A stretch of DNA of 64,000 bases, taken from contig MNCI01020717.1 in the NCBI GenBank assembly GCA_015680685.1, positions 7,449 through 71,448 on the forward strand, given 5' to 3'. This DNA comes from Gnetum montanum. Its lineage: Eukaryota; Streptophyta; Gnetopsida; Gnetales; Gnetaceae. The position numbers and the translations under genes are program-made. Position 1 is the stretch's first letter. The number at the start of each line of letters is the position of its first letter. The notes beneath the pieces are model-generated. The model had not been told where the DNA came from and searched no databases. It saw nothing but the letters and a program-made list of their open reading frames with translations. Below are positions 47,393 to 60,139 of the stretch, one piece after another.

Positions 47393-50117
47393 CTCATAGG
47401 AAAGACTCTTCATCACCATTCATAGGAGAATCCAATTAACAAAGATAGGAAGGCCAAAAGACATCATTTCCTTAACAATTTAAAGTGGTCTACACTCATC
47501 TAGATGCCTACACTTCAGACTTCACCTTCATCCTACACTAAGACGAACAACTATGATGGAGGGACATGGAAGGCAACATCATGTTACCTCCCAACTAATC
47601 TATTTCTACAATGTTGTTAAACAATCTTATCAAGCTAGGCATTGTAAGACTCAATGCAAAATATGAATTTTAGGATCATGCTTATCAAGATTATCACCCC
47701 ACAAAAGCACAAAAAAAAGAAAGATTGGAAAATGGAAGCTAGATATGAGGCCTTAAAAGGTAAGTATTTCCCTACCCACTCTTTCCTACAAACACACAAA
47801 GAAGGTGAGGACTTCTTTTTGAGGACCTGCCAATACACAAATTATCCTCCTCTTTTTGATGAGAAGACCCTTAACTAGCATCTACAATTCATTGTGGAAA
47901 ACCCAAGTTCTAGGAAGAATGGATCCCAAGATCAGGGGATCTTAAAAGGAGGTAGCTAAGCCAAGAGCAATGATAAGCACCAAGAAAAATAAAAATCCAA
48001 ACATGGTGATCAAGGCAAGCACCAAAGAAGAGGAAGTAGTAGGCATCACTCTAGTGCTAACTCTCCTTCCTCTTTTCCTTCTTCATCCTCATCATCTTCC
48101 TCCTCCAACTCCAATTGGAGTCACAAAGGCAACAAAAATTGTGATGGAGATGAACAGTATGATAGGGATGATTGTAGATCCCACTAAGATAGAGATCATG
48201 GGCATGAGCAGTGAGGAGATGATAATCACAGAGAGTGAAGGAACAATAAGATTCATCATAGATATCATGGCCATGATAGGAGCCATAGAGAATGCTATGA
48301 CTATGATGAATCCTTGCTTGCTACCAGGAATATGTTGAATAATGCAAAGGCTATTAGAATACCAACCAAGCATGTGAAAGATAGTAGAATCAAATGATTA
48401 GATATGTATACTATCCCCAAGTTCAAAGGGGGGTATAATTTAGATTCACAAAATCACTTGCAAGCCTTTCATGATGCTTATGCCTTGCAAAACATGGAGA
48501 ATGATTGGCAAAATATAAAACTATTTTCACATATACTCATTAAAGAAGCAAAAAGTTGATACCAATCCTATGAATCAAAATCAATCCAATAATGAAGTAC
48601 AATGCTTGAATTGTTCAATGATAAGTATCAACCATACTTTAGAGTGTCCAACTTAAGAAGGAAGATCCAAGAATGGAAAGCTATGGGCATGTACGACTCT
48701 TTGTTACATTAATGCCTAGGCCATGGCTATCCTTAATGGAATCTGCTATGCCACATCATAGATGGGCTCCAAACTAAAATTAAGAGAACCCTTGGGGTCT
48801 ATGCCCAAGAAATAATTTCTAAGCTAAGGGTCCATTAGATTCAAAGGCTCATTGAGCAAGTAGCTAAAGAAGAAGATGAGATAAAAACATGAAAGTGTGG
48901 ATGAGTACAATAGTGACTCCTATCTTTGTAAGAGGAAGGTCCATTTCTATGACAACAAGAAGGAGGCACCACTTGATGAAGTGGTGTAAAGGAAAACCAT
49001 GCTAATCCAAAACCCTATCTTTGAAATATTAGCTAAGGCTAATAAAATGTGCAACTCCTTAGAATAAAAATTCCGAATTTCTCTAAAGATTGTAGAAGAG
49101 AGTAGAGATCAAGGAGGTAATGGTCATGAGAGAAGGAAGAAAAAAAAGATTGAACATAAACATTGTAAGGCTAAGGGAAAAGTTGTAATAGTCGAGGAGG
49201 TTGCATATCCTGAGTCAAGTAATGATGGGTGTGACATATGCCAATATGAACATCCCAGGTGATGTTGCCCTATTGAGTCACACTTATAAGAATCTGGGAT
49301 GTATGCTTTAAATCCCAAATTGGCAAAACCACAAGCACCCAGAAGGTTGTCTTATCCACAAGGCAACTATAGGCAACAATTCCACCTCTAGACTTATTAT
49401 CTAAGTAGAGCACCATCTCAACCTCATGAGTAATACTAGTAGTGGCAACACCCACAGTCATGTAGGATGCCACCTCCAAGGTAGTAGTATCCTTATTGCC
49501 AACCTAATCCATATAGGTACTACAGTCAGCTACCTATCTTTCCACATGACTCTTCTAGTCACACTTCCTTCTCACATCACTATTACCCTCTAGAATACTA
49601 CAAAGAACCATCACCAAGGGGAGAGTCTTCATTTTCATACTATCCTCCTCCTCACTCTTCCACTACTACACCTTCACCTACAACTCCTCTTCCACCTAAT
49701 TCATCTATGCAAGGTAAAATACTAGCCTAGCCACAATAGAGAAATGCCATGAGGACCATAAACTTACAACTAGCTCCTTAATCGGGTGGTTCTAATTCTA
49801 AGCCTCACAAAAGATCCTTCTTTAGAACCACCAGTCCCAGAAAGCCCTCACAACCACCTATGGCTATGAACCCTACTACTACCTCCTCTACAATGTCTAT
49901 CGAGCCTCCTTCAAAAAAAAGCACTACCTAGTTGCCCACCATCATGCTAACCCATGCAGTCACTGATTAGATTAAGGTTGATCATCTTCCCAAGATGAAA
50001 TTTGATCCTGGGAGTCCCCTTATTTATTTGTAGATTACTAGAAATGAACCATGCAAGGCTCTTTTGAACTCAAGTCCCAAACTTAATTTGATTTCACAAG
50101 AAATGTACAAAGCTTGA
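47393..50117 (+). pseudogene. Gypsy gag and start of protease (element F)
   Basis: From ATG at 47393 (MASSHRKDSSSPFIGESN). Near 48010-48330 there is a low-complexity Ser, then His/Asp/Arg-rich stretch (SSANSPSSFPSSSSSSSS). A capsid-like start follows: MYTIPKFKGGYNLDSQNHLQ and AFHDAYALQ (about 48405-48500). A zinc knuckle of the CX2CX3H form, CDICQYEHPR, is at 49230, as in Athila/Tat gags. A proline/tyrosine-rich region (YYPLEYYKEPSPRGE) precedes a protease-like PKMKFDPGSPLIYL and KALLNSSPKLNLISQEMYKA ending at 50117, where DSG has become NSS. The 3' LTR of element D starts at 50118, so the rest lies beyond D outside the window. Stops and shifts throughout. Confidence 0.75.
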
Positions 50118-51646
50118 TGTTGTAATTAAAAAAATTGATTGCTAAAAAGGCTGATGGATTTGGTGTAGTAGTCCTCAACCTCGAATCCCCAAGGCCTTAA
50201 AAAAATGGGATTTAGGGTGCTCTGTCTAGTCTGGCAGATCAACCAGGGACTTACAAAATGCAAAATGGGATAATAAAATAGAATGCTAAAACTAATAATA
50301 GATCTAAATAATTCACAAAAAATAAAAGAATATATTTTGCACAAAACTTTATTGAGAAAGAATAAAGAGTAAGTTAGAGAGATGTGTACAAATGGTGCCT
50401 AAAGTGGTAGTAGGGGGTTCACTTGCATGGGGGTTCAGGGCCCGTTGAAGTAGATGCAATCAACTCCACAAGCTAGATGTCCTACCACTTATAATGATAT
50501 CGAACCTCCTATGCTACTACTCCAAATTTACAAAATTTGCTATGGTGGGGGGTTGAGAAGTGTGAAGAACCCAAGCTTCCCAAGTGCTCTACACTAAGAG
50601 TTGGGAATCCCAAGAGCGTGGAGTGGAGCTTGAAAATTCACAAATCCCAAAGGGAGTTACAAAGTCATAAGAACACAAGGTTTCTATGTTGGGTTTAAGA
50701 AAATACAAGTGTGGAAACTTGTAAGAACTCTTGAATGCTTGAAAATGTCCAAGTGTATAACTATGAATGAATTGTGAAAATTATGTAACCAATGTCAATC
50801 GTATGGGTTTGTAAAAGTGTGGAACCTTGAGAAAAATTGCTAAATCATATCAAAAAATTGCTGAACCCCTAAATGGTGTTTGAGGCTAATTTTAATAGGT
50901 TTTAGACCTTAAATGATGCTACACAATGGCTATAATCTAACTGCTAATTGGCTACCAAATTGCTGAAAATTTCTACTTTGTACAAGTGAGATGGATCCCC
51001 AAATTTGGAGGGTTACTATATATGGTGAATGCCTTCCACCATGGCCATTTTGTTTACTATAAATAGTAATGGGGGCACACCTTCTACATTGAAGATAGAT
51101 CTTCCATGTTGAGCCTTCTATCATCCTTGCTGGAGTGGTTGGTCAATGTTGGAGTGCATGGAGTGTTGAAATCTAGCTTTTGTGGCTTCCACATTGGGGC
51201 ATGCCATTTCCATGCTAGGGGGAAAGTTTCCAAGCTAAAGGAAAACCCCGACTCCTCCACGCTAGGGATATGTGAGATTTACCCTCCTATAAGTGTTTCT
51301 AGCATAGAAAAATGTATAACCCCCCATAAAACCCATAAAATTGCCATTTTTGGCATTTCAAAAGGTATTTTTAACCCTCCCCACCATCCCAACGCCCCCA
51401 CAACACCCACATCCCCCACCCCTTCCTCAGTCCCAAGCCCACATATAGATACTAGGTGACTTTTTTCACTTGGGAAATGAGGCTTTGACCATTGGTGAGG
51501 CATTTTTCAATCTCAAAAGCATGGAATATGTGAGATTGCCCCTAATGGATTACAATCTTCACATTTATAATGAACTTTTACCTTAGGTTTCATGGGGTGA
51601 AAGTTACATGAAGAAAATTGGCTATAAAGATTTTTGTCATGTTTTA
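50118..51646 (-). repeat. 3' LTR of element D
   Basis: Starts TGTTGTAATT, ends near TCATGTTTTA. The first 700 bases align with 63281-64000 (for example AACTTACAAAATGCAAAATGG and GTAGTAGGGGGTTCACTTG). On the minus strand CAATAAAGTTTTG near 50346-50358 gives a polyadenylation signal shared with the solo LTR at 17642. A CTATAAATAG near 51056-51065 could be a TATA box. Confidence 0.85.
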
Positions 51647-51903
51647 ATGAATCCTCTTTGTTGGTGCCTAGAGGACTAACCTGAGAGGCACCAACAATGA
51701 ATACAAAACACCACTACATACTATGATGCTACAATGCATGCAGGTCACATGAGATAATAAAACCAAGCTATCTAAGTTACCAATGCTACTAATTTAAGGC
51801 CATGGTGAGCCATGGTACCAATTTAAGGTCCTAGTAGGCCACATTACTAGTTTAAGGTCATAGTGGATGGTTGAAAGCGTGCTCACTTGTTGATGATTGT
51901 CAA
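51647..51903 (-). other. Region between pol and 3' LTR of element D
   Basis: Begins ATGAATCCTCTTTGTTGGTG, similar to the sequence just inside the A and B 3' LTRs (CTTCTTTGTTGATG), the complement of a purine-rich primer. No coding frame. Confidence 0.55.
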
Positions 51904-54900
51904 CTACATGTAGTATGGCTTTAGATAGGAATGATTGATCGAATTGGCTAGCTCATTCCCATCTATGTTGGCTATCCTAAATGCATTGTTCCTATAGGCT
52001 CTAGGGATAAGGAAAGACCCTTCCCAATCTACATGTTTGAGGATGGCTTTGAGGACCAAGTTACCTTCCTTGATCTTATGCATGGTCAAGTTATGGTGAT
52101 GCTACCACTTTTATCTCTCTTGATGGTGGTCAATATGAACAAGCACTTGCATATTTTTATCCTCCATCAAGTCCAGGGCTACTATCTACAACTCCTTAGT
52201 TTGCTCATCATTGATGAACCTAGTAAAGGCTACTCAGAGCAATGGAACTTGCAATTCAAGAGGTAAAACAGCTTAAAACCCATAAACTAGCCTATAAGGA
52301 ATCATACCAATGGTTTTGCAATAGGTTTTTTTTATGCCCGTAGTGCATGGACAAGTCTCTCATGTTGTTTGCACTTGTTTTTTAGCCTCTTTTTAAGCAA
52401 GTTGATGATGGCCTTGTTGCTTGCTTCTGCTTGTTCATTGGCTTGATGGTAATAAGGCAACAAGAAAGAATGCTAAATGCCTAGGTTGTGATAGAAATCT
52501 TTTGTTTCCCAACTACTAAAATATGGTCCATTATTTGTAACTATGGTCATGGGTATGTCAAAATGAGCTTTAATATTATCTAGGATGAATTTGTAGACTT
52601 GCTTGGATGTATTCTTCCTTAGGGGAATAGCCTCAACCCACTTCATAAAGTATTTAGTTACAATGATGATGAATCTATGCCATGCAAAAGACTTAGGCAT
52701 TATGGGCCCAATGATATCCAACCCCCATCATTAAAATGGCCATGTTATTTGAGTGGTATGAAAATCAATTAGTGGTACATGTATAAGGTTGCTATATTGT
52801 TGGCATGTGTCACACTGCTTAACCTTCTACAGGCAATCATTTTCCATATGGTATCAATAGTAGCCTAACCATCTAATCTTAGTGGCCATAGCTCTCAGTC
52901 CTATATGTCCTCCACACACACCTTCATGAACCTCCTCTAGGACTATTCTAGCTTCAATTTTACCTAAGCACTTTAGGATTATGTCATCATAGGATCATCA
53001 ACATAATGTGTTATCACCTATGATGACATACTACTTCGATCGCTTGGGTACAACATCCTTCTAAGTATTAGTCAAGCCTTGTGGGGATTTGCCATGCATA
53101 AGGTAAAATTTGATATCATCATACCACTCCTTGAGAGAAGTAGTATGAACAATAGCCACAAAGGTATCCTCAATGTTTTGTGTGATGGGAGTAGCACAAT
53201 CCATAATTAAGGTGGGAAACTTACTAAACACATCTAAAGTCACACTAAGGGTTAACGTTGCAGTTGCATCAACTATGACATTCTTGTTTCAAGGTATGTG
53301 TTGGATATCAATGTCTTTGAATTATTGTAATAATTGCTTCCCTAGGTCATAGTATGGTTACAAGTGTTTGGCTTTACATGCATAAACCTCGACCACTTGA
53401 TTGACCACAAGGTAAGAATTGCCTTTGATCATTAAGCATCTAATTCATATGTTATGAGCTACCATCATTCCTCTAATCAAACCCTCATACTTCACTATGT
53501 TGTTGGTACATGGGAACTCAAAATGATAGGCAAAGGCTTAGATTTCACTAGATGGGAATGTTAAGATGGTAGCAACACTAGTTCCATGGGTAATTGAACC
53601 TCCATAAATGTACATGATTGCCTCATAACCCTTAGGCACTTAGCTAACTGTGTTAATATGCTCATTAGGAAACTTAGGATCTATGACTAGTTCATCATCA
53701 ACAAGTAAAACTATGAGCTATATGGCTATATCTTGACCATTCATTAAGGATTGAGAGACATAATGAAGGTTAAACTCTATGGGGATGGATTTCCATTGGA
53801 CAATACAACTACTTTTGTAAATGTTGGTCATTATGGCTCTAAGTATGTAGTCTTTGCAAATGATGTTGACTTGACTTTTGAAGAGGTAGTGTCTTCACTT
53901 CTTCAATGAGAAGACTAGTACCAGACAATACTTCTCCACTTCAGTGTATCAAGTTTCGTGGGTAACTAATGCATGGCTAAGGTAGTATACAGGAATTTCT
54001 ACTCCATCATCATGTTTCTGACAAAGTAGAGAGGCAACAGATGTGTTGGAGATGGAAAGGTAATTCTAGAATAGTTTACCCTCTTGTAGAGGATAGACTG
54101 TCAGTAGTTGTGTCAACTCTTTCTTAAGGTTTTTACAGGCCTCTTAGCATTGAGCCATCCACTAATAGTGAATTCCTTTCTTAAGAAGGTGTTGCATAGG
54201 CTACAATTTATCTATAAATCTAGCAATAAATCTAAAAATAAACTATAATCTACCTTGTAATCCCCAAAGATCCTTAAGGTTGTTAGGCACTACTAATTTG
54301 GATATTACCTTAACCTTATTACGATCAACATGTATCCCTACTTCAAACACTAAAAAGCCAAGCATCTTACCAATCGTAACACTGAAGACACATTTCTTGG
54401 GATTGAGCCTAAGAACATACTTCAGGCATCATTTAGGCATAAGGTCTAGGTCATTAGCATGGTCATTGGCCACTTTGGACTTAACAGCTATATTGTCTAT
54501 GTAATCGATGAGCAAACCTAACATGTAATCACTAAATATATAGGTCATGGCTCGTTGATAGGTCAGTTTGACATTCTTAAGGATGAAGGGCATCATGATA
54601 TAGTAAAAGGTACCCTAAGGGTTCATGAAGGTCATGCTAAGTTGGTGCTCTAGGTTGATCCTAATTTGGTTATATCTTGAGAGTCCATCCATAAAAGATA
54701 ACAAGGCATGCCTAACCATAGTATCGATAAGTTGATCAATACTAGGAAAAGGGAATTCATCCTTGATGATCGCTTTATTTAGGTCTTGAAAATCAATGCA
54801 AATATGGATACTCCCATTTTTCTTAGGAAGTATCACTATGTTGGACACCCATTTAGCATAGTTGATAGCCCTAAACCCTAAACCAGATTGGTAGAGATTT

Positions 54901-55400
54901 GAGATTTCATCATGAACTACCAAGACTGAATTAGATCTAATTTTGCACACTTTCTGCTTAACTGGTCTAATGCTAGGGTCTAATATGATTTTTTTTGGAC
55001 TAAACATGGGTCTAAACTTGGCATATCTTCATATGACCAAGCGAATCATTTAATGTTGTCTTGTAGGACCTTGGTGATGTCTTGAGCCTATTGAGGTTCC
55101 AGTGAGGAACTTAGTTTAAGGGTTTTCTCCTTACCACTATGTGTTGTGATAGGAACCTCAACTAAAGAGTCTTTGGTTATGTCATCTACCTCTAAGCAAA
55201 GGGTTTTAACTAGGTTTTTAGTCCATTCTAGAGTTTTCTCTATTGAGGCTATGCAATCAACAAGACTCTCAGGCAAAAGATCTAGGTAATTAGGGCTAAT
55301 ACACTATTCAACATTACTGTAAGGTTCATGTAGACACGAAGGCAAACTAATTGGCTCCCAAGTACTCATACTTTGATCCTACATATCAACCAAAAGCATA
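51904..55400 (-). pseudogene. Gypsy pol of element D: RT-RNase H-integrase
   Basis: The most readable pol in the window. RT: DPSIRPVKQKVCKIRSNSVL, WVSNIVILPKKNGSIHICID, PSIDQLIDTMVRHALLSFMD and SRYNQI (55007-54640). The catalytic YVDD has become YIDN at 54492-54503. RNase H: GGSITHGTSVATIL and EFPCTNNIVKYEGLIRGMMV (about 53600-53470). Integrase finger: GVCGGHIGLRAMATKIRWLG and CDTCQQYSN; core: DIIGPIMPKSFAWHRFIIIV at about 52718-52660, KQVYKFILDN, VTNNGPYF at about 52541-52518 (TDNG changed to TNNG) and NEQAEASNKAIINLLKK. C-terminal: DGNELANSINHSYLKPYYM at 51960-51904. Both RT and integrase have lost a catalytic Asp, so the copy is dead. Confidence 0.93.
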
Positions 55401-55539
55401 TTAAGTGACACTTGGGTAAAAGTAAATGAACAATGCTAAAGTGTTATAAAATTATGCAAACACATGCAAACAAGATCATCCAAGGCTATAAATAGGGTAA
55501 AAGTAAGCAAAAAAATTTCAATAATGGCCAAATAAAGGT

Positions 55540-55930
55540 CACACAAAGCGAAGTATGAGAAATAAGGCTACAAATGGTTAACAAAGGCCATAATTTTTCC
55601 AATTTTAGGCCTTAGTGGGCCATGATGCCAGTTTAGAGTCTTGGTAGACTATGATGCCAATTTAAGGCCTTAGCAAGCCATGGTCACATGGTGTCAAATA
55701 GTGGTCAAAGAAGATCAAAACCCACTATTTGATACCATTAAAAGGCCAAAAAAGGAAAATAAGACTATAATAAGGAAAATAAAGAACATAAAAGGTTGTA
55801 TAAAGGCCATAGAAGGTCAACAAAGCCATCAATGCAACATAAGTCCAAAACAAGCCAAAACACTATGTAATAAGGCAAAAAATCAAGCAAAACAATCTAC
55901 CTATGATGAAATTTGGCTAATATAGGTCAA
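55540..55930. repeat. Short repeat-rich block in element D
   Basis: Words such as GGCCTTAG(C/T)(A/G)(A/G)GCCATG, AAAGGCCA(A/T)A and AGGAAAATAA recur. It holds the same position as the AAATGATGTC block in element B but has different words. Confidence 0.5.
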
Positions 55931-58900
55931 AATGGTTAGGTTTTGCTAGTTTTAGGCCTTAAAGGACCATGATTTAGGGCTACAAAGTTATTAGGTGAGT
56001 TTCTTCATCAGTTAGGGCTATTTCTAGGTTGTTTTAGCATGAAAATTAGGAGTTTTGAGGCTTCCATGCTAGGCCCCCTTGTTTCTACATTGGCCAGCAT
56101 GGAAGAAGGGACCCTCAATGTGGAAACCAAGGAAAGTAGGTTGAGAGCATCCAGATGTCCAAAATTAAGGTTTTGTGGCCTTCCCAAGGCAACATAGGGC
56201 TAGATCCATCAAATTGGGTACTCCAGAGGTTTGTAAAGGTGAAAAATCAAGCTTTGAAGCCTTTCCCCCCCTCTCGCACCACCNTGGAGAACCAAGATTT
56301 AAGATAAAACAAGGTCAAACATGTTCAAATAGGTAGTCAAAACCTAGACCTAGGAGTTGTGCATCTCTGAGCTTCATTTTGAGGTAGTTTGAAGTATTTT
56401 TGGGTGTCAACACATCTTGAAATGGCTTCCCACCCTCCATTTTTCCATGTTGAGCATACCTTTTTCCATGTTAAGCATAGTATTTCTAGTGTGGAAAGAT
56501 GGGAGGACACTTATTTTGTGGATTCAAGGTGGTTCAAGAGCAAATTAACCAAGTTCCTAGGCTCCTAGAATTGTATACCATGATTCTACAAGTTCTTGGC
56601 TGATTTTGGATATATTTGGAGGTCATGCAAGGGCATCTAAGGTCTTCCCCTTTTGTTTCCACATTAGGGGAGTTTCTCAAGCATGAAAGATTAGGGGAAA
56701 TGAGTTTTGAAAGTTAAAATAAGGTCAAATGAGCAAACTCTCAAGGCTATAAGGTCTTAGGCTTCTTTGGCATAGATCTTTGGCTTCTAGGAGTGTCATC
56801 TTGACAATAAAAGTGGAAAAGTAACTTTCCCCTTTATTTCCACACTACCTAGCATGGGAGGGCACTTCTCAGTGTGGATGGAACAAGAATCCAAGATCTA
56901 GAGAAATTTAGATTGCAATCGACTATGCATGTTAGCTTCCAAAGTTGGTAGGGCCAAGGGCTAGGGTTTCATGTCAAAATTTGGTGGTTTTGAGTACTTC
57001 TACGTGTTTTATGGGATTCCCCCCTTTTTGCACATTGGGACTAGGGAGCTTAGCATGGAAGACTGGTGGAACCACTTTTTGGCTAGTTGGCATCAATTTT
57101 TTGAGGTTTGAAGGCTCCAAAATTTGTTAACAAGGTTCTAGAAAATATGCACTATCATCTAATGTCATTTTGAGTTGTTGAGGAGCTCTAAATGAGTCTC
57201 CCCCTCAATGTTAATGCTAGGAAACATGGAGGAAGGGATTCCCAGCATAGAAGAATCCTAAATCTTAGATCTAGGCTAGTTTTCACCTCAATCAATTATG
57301 CATGTATGCCTCCAGAGTTGCTGAGATCGAGGACTAGGGTTTGGGGTCAAACCTGATCAGTTTGGAGGCTTCCTAGATGGTTTTTGAGCTTTCCCCTATT
57401 TTCCACATTAGGGATAGTATGCTCAATTTGGAAGACTATGGGGAGTATATTTTTTCCTTTCTATGATCACATTTCCAAGGTTTGATGGCTCCAAAAGATG
57501 TAAAACTAGTCTTAGGGCTCATGTAAGGCTGTAAGTTGTTTGTTTGAGGTGTTTAAAGGCTATTTTGGAGTCCCCCAAAAGTTCTTTGCTTCCTTCCACA
57601 TTGGCTAGTGTGAAATAGGAATCCCTTGGCATGGAGAAACTATGGAACCCTATTTTTTAACTTTTTTTTACATTTCTAGCTATGCACATAGGCTTCTAAG
57701 GTTGTTAATGTCGATTGTTGATACCTGATGTCCAATTTTGATTTTCTCAAGGGTTATGAGGCATCTTTTGTGCTTCCCCCCTTTTCTCCACACCAAACCT
57801 TCCATGCTAAACATGGAAGATCTAGGGGAAGAATTTTTTGGATATTTATGATCAATTTAAGAGAGTCTTAGGGTTCTAGGATGAGTAAGCAAGGTCCTAA
57901 AACACACACAAGGCTTTCTAGCATTCGTTTAAGGTCTCCAAAGACTATTTTGGTGTTCCCCCAAAGTGTTCCCCTTTTTCCCATGTTGGGAAACATGGAA
58001 GAAGTGGCTCCTAGTGTGGATGGATCAAGGGACTCTACTTTTTTGCTATTTTTTGTAGTTGCACAAGTGTATATAGGATTGTTGGTTTTGGCTATCAATG
58101 TCTACAGTTAAATTCTAGTCATTCTGAAGGCTATGAGAGGTTTTTTGGGCTTTTCCCTCCATCCACACTAGGGTTTGGATGCTTAATGTGGATGGGGTCC
58201 TCCTCAGTGTGGAGAACCAAAGGGAGGCAACTTTTGATCATTTTAGGTTACTTTCGAAAGAGTTGGGTTTCTTCCAAAAGTCAAATTACGTGCAAATTCT
58301 AGTAGTTTTGGCTTCCACCCTTTCATCCATGTTGAGACTAGGATGCTCAACATGGAGGGGGTCCTCTCTAGCATGGAAGAACCTTAGGAAGTTGATTTTT
58401 GCATTCTAATTCCTCTAGAAAGGCTATCAAGGTCCTAGTGTTAGGTACAAGGCAATTTGAGGTTATTTTCTTATTTCTGGAATTCTCACTGACTTTCCTA
58501 AACACTCCCCCTAATTTTCCATGCTTGCAATGTAGAAAAGGTCTCCTCCAACATGGAAGAACCAAGAAAGTCATATCTAGACCAGTTTGATAGCCAATCA
58601 ACCATGCATGTTAGTCTCTAGGGTTACTAATGTTAACAATCAATACTAGGTGTTAATATCTAGCAATTTGGAGGCTCTTAAGTACCTCATGTAGTTTTCC
58701 CCCTTTCTTCCAGATTGGGCATGATGAACCTAGCATGGATGAGAGGGGCATGGTAATTTGTGTCATATTTAACTACTTTTGGGGCATTCGAACACTCCAT
58801 AGGATTTTGGTAAGGCCCAAGGATCATTGGGCCTTGAGAAATAGCCACTAGGTAGTTGATTTAGGTCATCTTTGGCTTTCCACCCATCTACTCACTCTAG

Positions 58901-59590
58901 GGATGAGATGTTCAATGTGGATGAAGCTTCCTCTAGTGTGAAAACACCAAATCCCAAGGTTTTGACCAATTTCCACTAGGTTTCGTGAGCTTTTTGGGAT
59001 ATGAGGGGTGCTTAGAGGAGTTCTAGGTCATGTGGGGCCCACTTTGAGGACCAAACTTGGACTAGATGGGTTCTAGGGATAAGAATATTTGTTGCCTCCT
59101 TTCTTCTACACTATGCATTACTACCCTCGAATGGAAACCCATGTTGTCCAAACTTGTCAATGTCCAACCCCCTCTTGGGAGCCAGAGTCTAAAAAAGACA
59201 AGTTTTGGTTATGGTAAAATAATTATATTTTAATGGTTTTATGATATCAAAGGTATGTATCCACACTGATTGTGATACCCCTAATGTGGATGCATGGAAT
59301 TTAAGTTTTTGTTATGTTCTAAGTGTCTAAGGGTTTAAAACCTATCATTGATGCAAATTTTTGGCTAAGAAGGAAGGTGTATGATGGGGCCCACAACCCA
59401 AAAATTTAAAATTTTGAAAAGTTAAGCTACTTCTCACCAATCTCATCATGGGATAAAGTTCCCCCTCCTCTTCCACTTTAGTGAACTTGGAGTTATGGTG
59501 CATTGAATTGGCAACTCAGGTTTAGAGGTGGTATTTTAGGTTTAGATGTGTTTTAATGCCAAATTTCACAAGTCTTCAATCACAATTGTC
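55931..59590. repeat. Spacer of element D with repeated CATGGAAG/CCATGTTG words
   Basis: Words such as AGCATGGAAG, AACATGGAAGA, CTTCCATGCTA and TTTCCCCC recur every 60-100 bases in a long non-coding stretch, with repeated layouts of the type 'TCCACATTAGGG...GTGGA'. It corresponds to the CATGTGG-word blocks of A and B. One base (56284) is undetermined. No coding frame is supported. Confidence 0.6.
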
Positions 59591-59744
59591 ATTCTTGCAA
59601 AATACGCATTGGAGGAGAGCTCTAGTAGAGATTTTTGTAGCAGAATAAACCTATCCTTACCATGAAAGCCTTCCATCTTCTTTGCACACAACATAGAATT
59701 TCCATCCTTCTCAGTTTCAAACTACTTCCAACATTGAGCCTGCC

Positions 59745-59872
59745 ATGGCACCAAAACAATGTGGAGGAAACAGCCAAAATCCAAGGATTCAGAAGGTGGA
59801 TGAATGAGAAAAATATTTTTTAGGGTTATCCATGACCATTTCAATCCAAACCTCATCTATTACTACTCCAAG
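59745..59872 (+). pseudogene. Exon-like antisense piece in element D spacer
   Basis: A plus-strand ATG in strong plant context (GCCATGGCA, ATG at 59745-59747) opens MAPKQCGGNSQNPRIQKVDE, ended by TGA. The sequence then reaches a donor-like CCAAG|GTAGGC at 59873 followed by a T-rich intron-like tract. It lies where exon 1 of the antisense gene sits in A and B (donor ACTAG|GTAGCA and ACCAG|GTAGCA). The protein words differ, so homology to that exon is unproven. Confidence 0.4.
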
Positions 59873-60139
59873 GTAGGCAATTCTACCCATTTTTTCTTTG
59901 TTTTTAACTATTTTCATTACTTTTCTTATATTTTTCTTGCAACTTGTGGCACCATTTTTCTTAGATCTATGTTGAAAAAAGGAGTAAAAAAAATTTTGAT
60001 GAAATCCCCCATATTATTTTGGCCATTTCCAGGTGGATCTATGGTCATTTCATTGTTTTTGATTTAGTAGATTTAATTTTGGCTATAGCTGGTTGTGTTG
60101 CATTAGACTAGGGCACCCTGATGACAAAAGGATCCCTTA

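Noticed and set aside
48092-48373. Hydrophobic minus-strand frame of 93 codons
   Set aside because: Antisense of the Ser and His/Asp/Arg-rich part of element F gag.
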